Of a stretch of 64,000 bases of DNA, positions 48,310 to 59,475 are shown one piece after another. Source of the stretch: Byssothecium circinans. Taxonomy: Eukaryota > Ascomycota > Dothideomycetes > Pleosporales > Massarinaceae. A program made the translations under genes and the position numbers. The number at the start of each line of letters is the position of its first letter. Position 1 is the stretch's first letter. The stretch is taken from the NCBI GenBank assembly GCA_010015675.1, contig ML977030.1:110724-174723 (forward strand), written 5' to 3'. The notes beneath the pieces were generated by a model that worked only from the letters and a program-made list of their open reading frames with translations, had not been told where the DNA came from and searched no databases.

Positions 48310-48620
48310 AGGCGTCAAAGACTGTGCTTGGACATTGCTACATGCATGATCCTCGAGTCCCGTACAACAGCGCGCAATCGTCGGAGATCTTGGGATGCGA
48401 AACCGCGGATGGCCATCGCTACATGCTCGTTGAGTCCGTCGGAAGCTGTGCTTGGATATGGCTGCATGCTCTTCGAGCCCCGTGCTGAAGCGCGCAATCG
48501 TTTGGAATCTTGTGCTGTCAGAGCTGATGCAAATTGTGCGTGAGCATCGCTCCATGCTCCTCGAGTCCCGTACACAAGCGCGCAGTCGGGGAAACATGTG
48601 TATCAGGGGTTGATGCGAGG
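48310..48620. repeat. ~110-bp repeat, about three units
   Basis: Units share TGCTTGGACAT or GCATCGC, CTACATGCTCxTCGAGTCCC, GTACAACAGCGCGCAATCG and ATCTTG. This closes the 9-kb repeat block. Confidence 0.75.
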
Positions 48621-51600
48621 AAATTTGTGTGCGTCGTTGAGAAAAAGTGGCGGACTCGAATACTCCAAAGTACATTCACGGTCTGCACGTGCGCCGAACA
48701 CCAACGCCTCCAGTGCTTAGTTCCCCGCCCCGCGCCATCCAATACGGAGTCAAGTCAAGTATGAGGTCGCAAACACGATGATCAACGCTATGAACACACG
48801 CCAATTCTTACAAAAGTAGAAGTCATACTCAATTGCCTGCTTTGCTTGAGAAAGGATGGAGACACACAATGTTTTCTCCTGATTGCTCAGCTTTAGTGTG
48901 GAGTTTATGCCCCCTAAAAGTTCAGAGGAAATCTCGCATCACGATGCTAAAGATGTTCACGCATCTAAAACATCAAAGTACCTTATTTTGACATTGGAGA
49001 ACTTATCTCTATTGGACTGGTTTCAAGAATGATCTCAATGACCCTTTTCTGGACCGCTAGCGCCGGTGAAAGACTATGGACGAAATCTGGGCCCAATACG
49101 CATTGTGTACTTTTCGATCATCAGCAAGCATGCGACGTCTTTTAGGCAGGCTCGGAGCTAAGCATGCTCTTTATTCTATGCTATTGGACGACACCAGTGT
49201 TGCAGAAAGACACGATCATATATGGCATTCCCTACGGTGCTAAGTATGATGCAGTACCCGCCTTTTTGACTAAAGCATCATCATAAGAAGGTACAGGCTT
49301 ACCTTCGCTCTGAATACCTATTCCTACGGCATAAGAAACGGTCTACGAACACCAGAAAAGGTGCGCCGCTGTTATGTCGCAGAGCAATGATCTCAGCATT
49401 GCATTTCCGGAATGCATACGTTGCACGATGAACATCCCCAGCTTCTACCGCTCCCCAATAGCCCCGTACACTCGCGCCCGCCGTCCGAACGACCCCGCCC
49501 ACAAAGCAAACGTAAACGCACACCGTGTACGTCCGCCTCCACATACCCCTCTCGTCTCCGCCCACATGCAAAATTACCCCACCCAAACATATTTTGTCCC
49601 TATAAATATTTAATTGCAAACCAAAATATCAGTCTCGGGTAACCAGGCCCGAGACGAGTGTGGCGGATCCGTGGTCCAGGTAAGTGCTCCCAGTTTGTTT
49701 CCGCAGCGAGCGAGCAAGGGACCTATTCGACAAATGAGTAGCTTAATACGCCGGTCAGGTGATTCACTCTCCCCACCAAATGGTCCACTGGTGGTTTCTC
49801 TTTTGCTTCTTTTTTTTGCTGGGGGAGGTGAACGGGCGGATGCAAAGAGGGGATCGGAAGATGTTTGGCGGTTGGATGTAAAGTTGTATGAGGAGTGCGT
49901 GGGTTCGAATCTGGCTAACAGGCGTATGAGAGCTTCTTTTTTGTTGCAGATTCGGCGTGACGCCGCCTTTGACGGCATACCAGCAACGTGGCGACTATAA
50001 AAAAGATGGCAAAAAAATGAGGATACCTCTGGAAGTATTTTGAGAGCGCTGGAGATTTGCTGAGACCGTGGTGATGGGAGTTATGCTGGTGCAGAGTTGA
50101 TGCGCATTCTATGCACCAGCATCGGCGGGCGGTATCACGAAAAGCGCCGCATGCAAGGCCCGCAGCTTGACGACCTGTAATATCGCCTACAACCTCCATT
50201 CGATGCGAAAACTGCTAGAAGACATTCAACGATAAAGGGGATGTGTTAATTCAAGGCTCAATACTACGAGATTTGAGACTCCGCGGTCCTTATGGCAGTA
50301 TGTTCCAGCTGCTACAAGAAGCGGACATCCACCGCCAGCGCCTTTTGCACAAGTTGGATACTGCGGAGCTTCCATCTAATGCGAAGCCGCGTCTTTAGTC
50401 GGCGGCGACATTGGATAAGCGCATTTAAAACCCGCGGGCATTGGAATAGTTACATCCGCGGTAAGATGAGATCGCATTGTAGAGAAGCGGATGGACTTGA
50501 TGCATTTACCGGTATTGGCTTGTTGTACACGGTCTCGCGGCCACCCACCCGGCTAATGATTCACCAGCCAAATAGCGGATTCAGCCTGCATTATTCCGGT
50601 CACAACTTCGGAGCACCTCTCGACAAGCCTTGCATTTTGCTTTGGAATTTGATGAAAACATCATGATAAATTCTACGCTGACAACACTCAGAAACAAAGC
50701 CGAAAAGACGCGACGAGTATGGCTTAGATGTGCGCATCTCCACCTGATCAGTTTTCACAAACCAAGCCGACGATTCATTTTCTAGCAGCCCCTGATTCCC
50801 TTTGTTGAAGAACATCTCTTTCCGCACGACCTCGAGACACGTCCGAAGCATGTTCATTCGAAGCTCCTCGTTGAGTTCAATGACCGCGATGGAAATCAAC
50901 CTTACGAAGAATTGCGACTTCTCGAGTCGTCCGATAGATGCACATGAGAACGACATAAAGGATCTCGACGGAAACGCCGAAGTACGTTTGAGCCTCGATA
51001 AGCCACAGTACACTGCCACATCGGATAAGATCTCTCTAGATTAGATCTTACGCGATAAGATCCACGAGATAACCACAGACGCACCATCCCGTCTTCCCCT
51101 GGAGCTTTCGCATGTTCCGGAGTGGTCATTGAAAACCAAAGGGACGAATAAGTGCTGTTATGATGTATTGGTTGACGTGCCAAAAATCATGGTGGCAGTC
51201 TTTTATTTGATCCATGGAAGAACTGCTCTCGCCTATTATCATCGAGCATGATTGCGAATCCGAGAGATGCGGCGCTTGCTATCTTCATCAGAGGATGAGC
51301 TGTTCGTTCAGTGCAAGCCACTCATCATTATCGCAGCTTTTTCGACATACGGAAGCGTTGAATCTAGGAGGCTGTACACCTCATATGGACCGTTCTTTCG
51401 CTTTTATGTTGGGACGATTCCTAACACGATTTGCGCCATCCAAATCAAAACTCGCAAAGTACCAAAGTAAGGCTTTGGCCTCGCCAGGAGCGGTCTTCTT
51501 TCAGACCGGCCGAAGGCATTTCCAAGGTAGCACATGGCAGCACCTTTGGATTTCCCTCGATTGCGAGGCGAAAGAAGAACGCATACACCAGCCGGGTTGC

Positions 51601-52455
51601 ATCTCAATCGGAATGCTTACCTTTAGCCCTTCGTGCACTTGACTAATTGCCTAACCATTGTAACCTATATTGAACGTTATGATAAACTATTATAGGCTGT
51701 ACGTACATACATTGTTGCATCGCTGCATCGCTGCATGAACTTGCATATCGCACCCACCGATCCGCATTGGCATGGGCTGCAATGTTAAAGCCCTTACGAC
51801 TTCTCTTCAATAGTCCTGGAAACAAGATGTCGCTGCGATCTCGCTGCGAGCTTAGGAAAGCATGTTGCTCTTCAGATTCCCCGCAATTTTGGTGTTGAGC
51901 TGTCCGCGTCGCTTGCAAACGAAGGCCACCCACAACAACTGTCCACATCCCCGACTCGCGCTAATACCGCACGATCCTTTTTGTTATACTATAAGTATTT
52001 GTTAATTCACAGTTCCTTTCGTCAAGAGGGTAGAGAGAGGCCTGAGGCAGAGTTGGAGGAACTCATCAGTACGAAAAGTAAGTCACCCCGCCCCAGTTTT
52101 ATTTTTTGGGAAATTTTTCTTTTGCTATGCTATCACTAAGCGTCGGTTCGACTCCAGATCTGTGCCTTGTCGCTAGCTTATTTTTTGCGCCGTTTTAGGG
52201 TCTCGGCCAGCGCGTAGCTTCGCTGCAGATGGAGACATGAGCTTCAAAAAAGCGTCTACTTGAGAGAGGAGACGGACTCGATTTTTGGAACATTTATTCC
52301 CTATGGAGGAGATACTTTTGAGTGCTATATGCTGATGCAGTGGGCCGCCATGTCTATACAACGCAGCAGCGGCGAGCCCGCAGCCTCATCCCCGCCCCTC
52401 CTGCCAACAGCAGCCGCTACAGCCGGCGGCCTCCCACCACGTCTACTACGCTGCG
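48621..52455. other. 3.8-kb region without supported genes
   Basis: Several open frames of 100-170 codons exist, for example minus 51019-50600 (140 codons, contains MLRTCLEVVRKEMFF and ends SRGAPKL) and plus 49614-50000, but none has a recognisable domain, splice pattern or start context. Homopolymer T/A tracts at 49800-49820 and 52100-52125. A GGTTCGAATCTGG at 49900 resembles a tRNA T-loop without the rest. Treated as empty or relic DNA. Confidence 0.45.
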
Positions 52456-53452
52456 CTACTTCCCATCTCCTTCATCCCCCTCGTCCTTTTGCACCTCCAA
52501 CGCGCGATGGCCTTTCGTACTACCCTCAAGCCCGACCTGCATCGCCAGATCGTTGATCGGCGGCGGCATCTCGAACGTCTCCCTCACAGCCGCGTACTCG
52601 AAGTACCCACACCTCGCGATTGGCACCGTTTTCCTCACATCGATCTTACCCTCTGTAAGCACGCCGTCGTCGATATGAATCCCGATCACACGTCCAATCA
52701 CCACCTCGGCCGCGCCCATCGGCGGGTTCCCCGGCAGCCGCAACGTCGTATAATGCACGCACTCGAACTGAATCGGCGATTTCTTCACCATCGGCACGCG
52801 CCTCTTCTCCCCGCCCGTCAACGTGATCTCCAGCTCCGGCAGCGTCGAATCCCGCGTTTCGAGACCCGCTTGTGCGAACTCGTCGATGGAGGCGGAGAAA
52901 TGCTCGCTGGTGGCGTTGACGGCTTCGCGGAGGTCCCAGGTTGCAAGGTTCCAGCAGAATACCCCGGTGGCTTCGGCGTTGCGCACGCTGTCTTTTTGAG
53001 TGGCCGAGGGCTTTAGGTTGGCGCTGAACATTACATATGGTGGGTCGAAGGTTAGGTTGTTGAATTGCGAGTAGGGGGCTAAGTTTGCGACGCCGTCGCG
53101 GGAGAGGGTGGATACCCAGCCTATAGGGCGGGGGACGACACAGGCCTTATGGCTGGAGTTAGCGGAGGTCTGATGAGGTCTGCAATGGTACGAAGGGCAA
53201 TCAAGACGGAGAGACCAACGTGTTCCAGAGGAAAGAATGCAACACGTTGGGGATGGCAAACAGACGGGAAGGTGATACTCAAAAGAGGAAAGACAACAGT
53301 CCTGTACATGAGAGCTCATGGCAATGCATTCGACACAAGGAGCAACGTAGAAATGCCAGCAAAACTCAACGGAGCTTATTTATCAGAGCATAGCATACCT
53401 TAAAGGGATCATGTGGAAGCCCATGATCGGTTTTACCAGGTTCGTAGAACAT
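52456..53452 (-). CDS. Flavin-reductase-like FMN-binding split-barrel protein
   Basis: Two minus-strand exons (53452-53399 and 53145-52456) encode 247 residues. The first begins MFYEPGKTDHGLPHDPFK, the standard N-terminus of this fungal/bacterial family, and splices in phase to ACVVPRPIGWVSTLS. The signature VPRPIGWVST, then GVANLAPYSQFNNLTFDPP and MFSAN mark the FMN-binding fold; VIGRVIGIHIDDGVL and the GYFEYAAVRETFEMP motif lie near the end. The intron (253 nt) is longer than others here, but both ends are canonical (GTATGC, TAAG). Family members bind FMN and act as reductase-type oxidoreductases; substrate unknown. Adjacent divergent SDR, 461 bp away, could share regulation. Confidence 0.9.
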
Positions 53453-53913
53453 ATTTTCTCCGTCTCTACTCCTTATTCTTCGAGATGGTATCAGGATATA
53501 CGAAGACGACAGTTAATCGAACTGCAGATGATGAATTGGCGATTAGAAGTCTTGGAGACGATTGATCGAGGTATATACTTTCAACAAGTCAAGTATTCCG
53601 TCGCTACCACTCTCTTTTCTCCCACTAGGGTGCGGGGAACATCACATCGTTGCCGGTACTTGGGATCGGGTGCGAGGCTTGCGCTAATGCACGTCTCCAC
53701 TGAATGATCTGAAGCTAAGCTATGCGGAACGAAATCCTAATACAGTATAGCGGCCTCACTCTAACTTATCATCCCCGTCTTATAGATATACCACCGATGA
53801 CACGATGAACGTCTTCTTACCAAGTCAGCACTTCGACAATGAATCCAGTCCAGTAACCCAAGCAATAAATAGAGCACAGACGCCTTTGACAAAGACCGTT
53901 CCCCCAGGCAGAA
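53453..53913. promoter_or_regulatory. Divergent promoter, flavin protein / SDR
   Basis: The 461 bases between the two divergent starts must hold both promoters. CAATAAATAGAG at 53861-53872 is a plausible TATA-like element about 45 bases before the SDR start. Confidence 0.4.
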
Positions 53914-54663
53914 ATGGCCAAAACGATCCTCATCACAGGCGCGTCTTCCGGTCTCGGCCTCGCATTCCTCCAACACTACGCCACCACATCCACACCTCCC
54001 TCTCCCACAACGATCATAGCCCTCGACATAAATCCACTACCCTCATCCATCGCCTCCCCAAACATAACCTACCACCACTCGGACACCACCTCCGAGCCCT
54101 CCCTCTCAGCCATCCAAGCCCTCTACAAAGACACCCCAATCCACCTCCTCATCCACTGCGCCGGCATCAGAGGCCTAGTCCCCTCCGCCGTCGCAGAAAA
54201 CCCGGGGGACGTCGCAGCAGCAGAGACGTACAAAACTATGGACCACGCAACCATGATGAAAACGTTCGAAGTCAATACATGGGGTACATTCAACACTATC
54301 CGCACCTTCCTCCCCAACCTCCTGAGAGCCGCGTCATCATCCCCTCTACCCCCCAAAATCATCATCCTCTCCTCACGCATGGGCTCCATCTCCGCGAACA
54401 CCACGGCGGGGGGCGCGTACGCTTACCGCGCGAGCAAAGCGGCGCTTAATGCCGTGGTGAGGAGCTTTAGCATCGATGTGCCTGATGTGGTGTTCTTGCT
54501 GCTTCATCCGGGGAGGGTGGAGACGGGGCTTGTGGGGTGGAGGGAGGAGGGTGCTGTGGGTGTGGGGGAGAGCTTGGGGACGTGTTTGCGTGTTGTTGAG
54601 GGGGTTGGGAGGGGGGATAGTGGGAAGTTTTTGGACCGGTTTGGGGTGCGGATTGAGTGGTGA
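53914..54663 (+). CDS. Short-chain dehydrogenase/reductase (SDR)
   Basis: Single exon, 249 residues, the typical classical-SDR length. The cofactor motif TGASSGLG lies at residues 8-15 after the first strand, a CAGIRG (the NAG-loop equivalent, with Cys in place of Asn) follows the third strand, an N in FEVNTWGT serves the helix-alpha4 position, and the catalytic Ser (ILSSRMGS) precedes Y171 and K175 of YRASK. LHPGRVETGLVG is the PG-motif loop. A D at the end of the second strand (ALDIN) suggests NAD(H) preference. Substrate cannot be inferred. Start Met fits (AGAAATGGCC). Confidence 0.92.
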   Translation: MAKTILITGASSGLGLAFLQHYATTSTPPSPTTIIALDINPLPSSIASPNITYHHSDTTSEPSLSAIQALYKDTPIHLLIHCAGIRGLVPSAVAENPGDVAAAETYKTMDHATMMKTFEVNTWGTFNTIRTFLPNLLRAASSSPLPPKIIILSSRMGSISANTTAGGAYAYRASKAALNAVVRSFSIDVPDVVFLLLHPGRVETGLVGWREEGAVGVGESLGTCLRVVEGVGRGDSGKFLDRFGVRIEW

Positions 54664-55789
54664 GATGAGATGGGGGGGTGGAGATTAGGTGTTGAGGGTA
54701 TGGGAGGAAGTTGTTGAAGTTGTTGGAAGATTACGACGAGAAAGTCAAACGAAAGACCACATCTCCCACCACACACAAAAGCGTAGTAAACAGCCCACGG
54801 ACCGAGAGTACGCGCGGTGGCAAGTAGTTAGGACAAAACGGCCGCAATGCGTACGGAGAAGAGAAGCCATTCCCATCACAGTAGAGTAGCTTGCTATGCA
54901 AGGAATTTCCAGTGAGGTTGCTGGTTGCCGGTTGCCATTTCACTGCATGGCCAGGGAGTAGAAGGCCGGTATCGCGTTATTTCCCGCAAGTACAGATTCA
55001 GATAGATAGATGGAAGGAATGGAAACGCTGTATCTCCAGCTCCTGCTGGCAACAGCGACGTTCCCGCATCCGACAATGTATGGGTGGTAGATTGTCTGCA
55101 TGCGAAATCGAGAAACGCATTGCAGATATGCCCATGATAAGAGGAAAGGGGAGGGGGGTTTGGGTGCACGACTAGCTAACTCGATAATATCAGCCAACCC
55201 TCCCATTCTTCCCCTGCATTAACTCCCTTAGAATACCATCTACCAAGGTCTCCGTAGCATCCCTCCCTCCTAACCCAGCACCTCCAGACTGTAACGACAG
55301 TGAACGTAACTGCATGTGCGAGCTCGGCAGTTCAGATGCAGCAATCGCCCGCGTTGGAGAATTGTCACGAAGTGCGAGGTAGAACTGACTGGATCGGTCT
55401 ATACTGTTTCTTACATGTCAATCTGATTGCTAATCCACCACACCAGCGCATATGTGTGCAGAAAACATCGACGTTTGATCAAGCACTTCGCCACCGACAA
55501 ACACCAAGATCACACGTTAGCATCGACGATCAATTGCCTCCAACGCGCATCTCAATCTTCAAAAGTTTTGTTTTCCTCTCCACCCTCAAACCACAAACCA
55601 CAAACTCCAAACACCAAACATACCTCCCCCATGCAGACAAACCACAAACCACAATCCACGAAAACCAACCCCATATAACACTGCACACCCCAGCCACCAA
55701 CTCCCATCTCATCCCGTGTCCCGTTCCATCCCACAACCGACTTCCCTTCCATCACCTTCCACCTCACCCAAACCTCTTCTCCCTCAAAA
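54664..55789. other. Intergenic, 1.1 kb
   Basis: No gene. The second half (55540-55780) is unusually rich in ACAAACCAC-type repeats and C/A pyrimidine tracts, i.e. a CA-rich leader before the ATG at 55790. Confidence 0.5.
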
Positions 55790-57742
55790 ATGTCCACCCC
55801 ACTCGAAAGGTACAACTCCAAAACCTTCGAGCTCGAGAAACACATCGCCGCACTCCGCGCCGAGCAAAGCGCCGCCCTCGCAGACCTCATCGTCGAAAAC
55901 GGCACCCAGTCCGCGGCCCAGCAGGAGATCAATGAAGAGCTCATGGCCGGTGTGCGGATGCTAAGGCGGCATTTTGGGGAGAGTGCGGGTGGTGAGGAGC
56001 GTGGTGCACCGGTGGTGCGGAGGACGCAAGCAGATTCTCGGAAAAGGAGGCGGAATGAAGAAGATGAAGAAGATGATGGAGACGATGAAGATGATGAAGA
56101 TGATGAAGATGACGAAGACGATGAAGATGACGAAGATGACGAAGACGATGAAGAGGAGGAAGGGTCAGGAGATGAGCAGGAAAGCCGTGAAGCGTCCGAC
56201 CCATCTCAACACAGCCTTTCTCGCAGTGGTAGTGGCGATGACGATCATGACACAATCCCAATCAAACCCTTGCGAACAAAGGCGAAGCCTCGGAAAACGA
56301 CACTGGAAGTCTTGACAGGTGGAAGAGCCAGTTTCAATGGGGCAAATGCACGAAACACCCACTCCTCCAGCTCCCTGAGTTCCCCGGAATCAATCGCAGA
56401 ACCTGGTTTCCCCACCCCGCGCGAGCACCCTCCGAAGCCCTTCCAACATCCCACCCGTGCAACCGTCAGCTACTCCAGTGCCGTCTTGCAAGCGCTCGCC
56501 ACGGTCCTCGATCCCATCTGGCTAGAACGCAAGCTCGGTGGGGCACACATCGGTCGACGCACACGCTACGTGCCCTCTATCGGCAGGAGAAGAGCCACCA
56601 ACGAGGTTGCGGAATGGGCGCTACGCATCCACACAGCTGTCAAGAATGGTAAATTCAACCCAGTTGACCAATTCCTCATGATCATCAAAGACCTCCGGAG
56701 CCCCATATCTGAAAAGACAAAGACTGCATGGGCTTTTACCTTACAGTGCGGCCTGTTCACAAACGATCCACTCGTTCCCACGCCCAAGGCATGGAATGGA
56801 AAAGACACGAGCCCGACGCAGTGTAAGTTTTACTGGGATACTGGGGATTGGTTTAGACGGATGATGGACTGTTTGTCGGAAGGGGGAACGTATTCGAAGA
56901 TCAGTGATCATGAGTGGGGTTCGCGGGCGGAAGTCATCGATTATCTGTTCCGCGTTGAGGACGACTGGACGTTAGTGCTTCGGCCACCGGAAAAGAGTAC
57001 GTCTGCTCGTGATGTTTCGCCTGAGGAGGAGTTTTCAGTTACCGAGCTGCTGAGGTTCTGGCACCAGAATGGAGAAGCGAATCCCAAGTCATGTCCACGG
57101 CATGATAAATGCACGATCGAAAACCATCGCAGATTCAGGATACTTCCTCACCATCTCGTCTTACAATTCGATCGTAAGGAACCGGCGGGAAAGCTCACGT
57201 ACACTGTCAACTTTGCAAAAGATCGCATGCTAGGTCTCATTCCCTCTGCAGAGGATTGCGAAGACGATAAGTGTACGTATGAGCTCAAGTCCGTTGTCTA
57301 TCATGTAGGAGATTCCATGGACGGAGGTGAATTCAAAGTCGTAACGCGGACAGAAGATGAAGAAAAGGGCCCATTATGGTGGATATACCAAGAAGGAAAA
57401 AGGGGCACGGAAATCGCAGTCAAAGAGTACAATGGTGAAGGGGAAGGTCCATCAATCAAGGGAAAGGACACACATGCATATCTGGCGTTTTATGAACGAG
57501 TCACGCCAATCGATGAGAAGGGCCTAGGAGACGCCGAAGACGATGAAGTGGATGACGGAACGAATGCCCGTCTTCAGGAAAGAGAGACTTCAGATGACGA
57601 TGCAGAGCGCGGGACGACGAAGAGGAAGTTTGAAGCGCAGGCGACCCTACGTACAAAACGGCCCAAGGCGACGAGCAAGAAGCCGGCCAACACCAGGGAC
57701 GCGAAGCCGGATGCGAAGAGGAAAAGCAGTAGGAAGAATTGA
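55790..57742 (+). CDS. USP-fold protein lacking both catalytic residues (pseudo-deubiquitinase)
   Basis: Single exon, 650 residues, ATG in a strong context (CAAAAATGTCC). Residues 1-60 form a Glu/Ala-rich coiled coil; residues 95-125 are an uninterrupted Asp/Glu tract. I align the rest with ubiquitin-specific proteases. SYSSAVLQALATVL matches the Cys box (CYMNAVLQAL), with Ser227 in place of the catalytic Cys. CPRHDKCTIENH resembles the zinc-ribbon region, FRILPHHLVLQFDR matches the LPxxLxxxLKR strand, and TYELKSVVYHVGDSMDGGEF matches the His box (YxLxAVVxHxGxxxxGGHY), with Glu514 in place of His. The C-terminus is Lys/Arg-rich (RTKRPKATSKKP, KRKSSRKN), a likely nuclear signal. Probably a nuclear scaffold or ubiquitin binder. 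The fold assignment is by eye. Confidence 0.72.
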   Translation: MSTPLERYNSKTFELEKHIAALRAEQSAALADLIVENGTQSAAQQEINEELMAGVRMLRRHFGESAGGEERGAPVVRRTQADSRKRRRNEEDEEDDGDDEDDEDDEDDEDDEDDEDDEDDEEEEGSGDEQESREASDPSQHSLSRSGSGDDDHDTIPIKPLRTKAKPRKTTLEVLTGGRASFNGANARNTHSSSSLSSPESIAEPGFPTPREHPPKPFQHPTRATVSYSSAVLQALATVLDPIWLERKLGGAHIGRRTRYVPSIGRRRATNEVAEWALRIHTAVKNGKFNPVDQFLMIIKDLRSPISEKTKTAWAFTLQCGLFTNDPLVPTPKAWNGKDTSPTQCKFYWDTGDWFRRMMDCLSEGGTYSKISDHEWGSRAEVIDYLFRVEDDWTLVLRPPEKSTSARDVSPEEEFSVTELLRFWHQNGEANPKSCPRHDKCTIENHRRFRILPHHLVLQFDRKEPAGKLTYTVNFAKDRMLGLIPSAEDCEDDKCTYELKSVVYHVGDSMDGGEFKVVTRTEDEEKGPLWWIYQEGKRGTEIAVKEYNGEGEGPSIKGKDTHAYLAFYERVTPIDEKGLGDAEDDEVDDGTNARLQERETSDDDAERGTTKRKFEAQATLRTKRPKATSKKPANTRDAKPDAKRKSSRKN

Positions 57743-58572
57743 AGGGGAAGAGGACCAAAATGACGGGAAGGTACGGAAGGACGTGTGTCTGGGAGATTGT
57801 TCAGGCTGAGGGGCGGCTGATTCCTATGGTTTTGGTTTTTTGGAAAAGGTAAGCCAGGCGGCATAGTCGATCATGCGCGGTATCATGTATGTAACCCATA
57901 GAGAGATTGCAGTCGAGGAATTGAAGTTGAGAAGGAAATTGTGCATGCTATCGTTGTCAAATGTGCCAAACTCAGGGATGTTACCGCCTGTTATCGTCGC
58001 GTCAAGAACGGAGCGAAGGTTCTCGTATGCTGACCAAAGCTCGCAGCGCATGATGCAATGCCGTCGTCGATGATGGAGCGCGCAGGATGATAGTTGGCTA
58101 GGTTGACAGTACCGTTGTCGCTACTGACATCCTCTCCGGGTTCTGCGCACCTGCCTTAGGTGTTCGCGCCAGGAAAGAGCGACAGAATCGGCAGCATCCA
58201 CAATTATGCCATCTTTGGTAGTATCCGAAAGTTCGCAAGGAGAGAAAGAAAAAGATGATGAAGAAAAATGAAGACGAGAGAGGAGGTGGACGAGGAAAAG
58301 GAAGCGAAGGCAAAGGCAAAGGCGTGACGTAATGGCCCTCGAATGGCACGGAAAGAGCTACTGGGCGTGGCGTGGCAGTGACACTATCTGTGAAAGAGAA
58401 GGAGCGACGGAAGGGTCTACCGAGAGTCACAACAACGGAATAAGGGCGGAAAGGCGGTCGAACGGTAAGTTTTTGGGTAGGGATACAAGCACATGTCATG
58501 CATTTCGACGATGGCTATGAAATGCCGGCCCACGTATATACATTATCGCCATGCAGAGCCATCTCACAAGCA
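57743..58572. other. Intergenic with a possible broken minus-strand gene
   Basis: The only gene-like signal is listed separately. A pyrimidine-rich minus-strand tract (58220-58330) looks like leader or non-coding sequence. Confidence 0.4.
57824..58240 (-). pseudogene. Fragmented small gene, unrecognised
   Basis: The minus strand carries three protein-like segments in different frames: SDTTKDGIIVDAADSVALSW (about 58215-58158), NGTVNLANYHPARSIIDDGIAS (about 58121-58056), and CELWSAYENLRSVLDATITG followed by GNIPEFGTFDNDSMHNFLLN up to a stop at 57824, with a hydrophobic SLWVTYMIPRMIDYAAWL near its end. No GT-AG pairs link them cleanly, and frames clash at 58055-58040. The last segment has its own ATG at 58051 and could be a 75-residue protein. 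Likely a decayed or mis-assembled gene, or an intron-rich one I cannot resolve. Confidence 0.35.
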
Positions 58573-59475
58573 TCACGACAACGCCGCCCTATCATCCCGT
58601 CCAGCTCCAACGTCTTCTATCTCCTCACTCCTTATATCTGCCTCCTTCCCACTCGCCCCTTCATCTCTCCGTCCCGCGATCCTGCCGGCAACCTCCAAAC
58701 CCCCCTCGATACCTCTGACCAACCCGTCCAGCGCCCCAAATACATCACCCTTACTCCTCTCCTTCGCCTCCGTCAACTTGACGTCTCCCGGTCGTCCCTT
58801 CGCCTTCCCTTTATTCTTGCCCGGCATCTCCACGCCCTCAATTTGCAGCATGTATCCCTGGTTGGGCGACTCGTGGTCGAACGAAGGCGCATTCCTCACA
58901 CCCGCCTTCGTGATCTGCCAGTCCGGAGACATGGATTGTGCATGGGTTACAGTGTGGCCGTCAGCGGCGACGTCGATGATGAGGTAGTGTTCTCTGCCGC
59001 CTATGAGCGGGGGAGGAAGTGGCGATTCAACAACGTCTTCTTGATGCCCTTCTTCTTCATCGCTGATATCTTCGTGGTGTTCCGAGTGCGATGTGTTTTC
59101 CGTTCGTGGGAGGAACTTTGTATCGTCGAGGCCCATGCTGCGCATTGCCGCCGCTGTGACAATGGCTGGGTCATCGTCGGCGAAGACGTAGTGGACGAGT
59201 GGGTGGTAGTGCTCGCCGGTGGTTGTGTCTTCTACTATGGTGAAGAAGGGATTGAAATCCGGCGGTGGGAGAAGCGTGTGTTCGGAACCAGGCTCGGGAT
59301 ACGCTATCTCGTCATCGTCGTTGTCGTAGGCTTCGTCTTCAGCCTGATGCTGTTCGGATGGTGGGTCGTCGGGCGGTATAGGAGGGTCTTCCCGATGGGG
59401 AAGAGGCGGTGATGATGGAGAGGTGGCTTTTGCGGGTATGGAAGAGGGCCTTGACGGATCTGGTGTCGCGGACAT
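58573..59475 (-). CDS. Conserved-looking acidic protein of unknown function
   Basis: Single exon, 300 residues, minus strand. Residues 1-60 are Pro/Ser-rich and then acidic. Residues 70-120 look like a folded motif (DFNPFFTIVEDTTTGEHYHP followed by LVHYVFADDDPAIVTAAAMR). An acidic patch follows, then a second folded segment (HYLIIDVAADGHTVTHAQSM, SPDWQITKAGVRNAPSF), a basic GKNKGKAKGRPGD stretch, and a helical end. The plus strand is also open over the same bases but has no such order. I do not recognise the family; absence of signal or membrane segment suggests a cytosolic or nuclear protein. Confidence 0.72.
   Translation of the reverse strand: MSATPDPSRPSSIPAKATSPSSPPLPHREDPPIPPDDPPSEQHQAEDEAYDNDDDEIAYPEPGSEHTLLPPPDFNPFFTIVEDTTTGEHYHPLVHYVFADDDPAIVTAAAMRSMGLDDTKFLPRTENTSHSEHHEDISDEEEGHQEDVVESPLPPPLIGGREHYLIIDVAADGHTVTHAQSMSPDWQITKAGVRNAPSFDHESPNQGYMLQIEGVEMPGKNKGKAKGRPGDVKLTEAKERSKGDVFGALDGLVRGIEGGLEVAGRIAGRRDEGASGKEADIRSEEIEDVGAGRDDRAALS

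Noticed and set aside
49614..50000. 128-codon frame with a hydrophobic stretch
   Set aside because: No homologous motif, and the hydrophobic run comes from a T-rich homopolymer-like tract.
52489..53016. Plus-strand His/Arg-rich 175-codon frame
   Set aside because: Antisense shadow of the flavin-reductase-like gene.
58498..59412. 304-codon plus-strand frame opposite the unknown acidic protein
   Set aside because: Begins in a different codon bias, with long Arg/Val/Phe runs; the minus strand has ordered acidic and folded motifs and a clean start.
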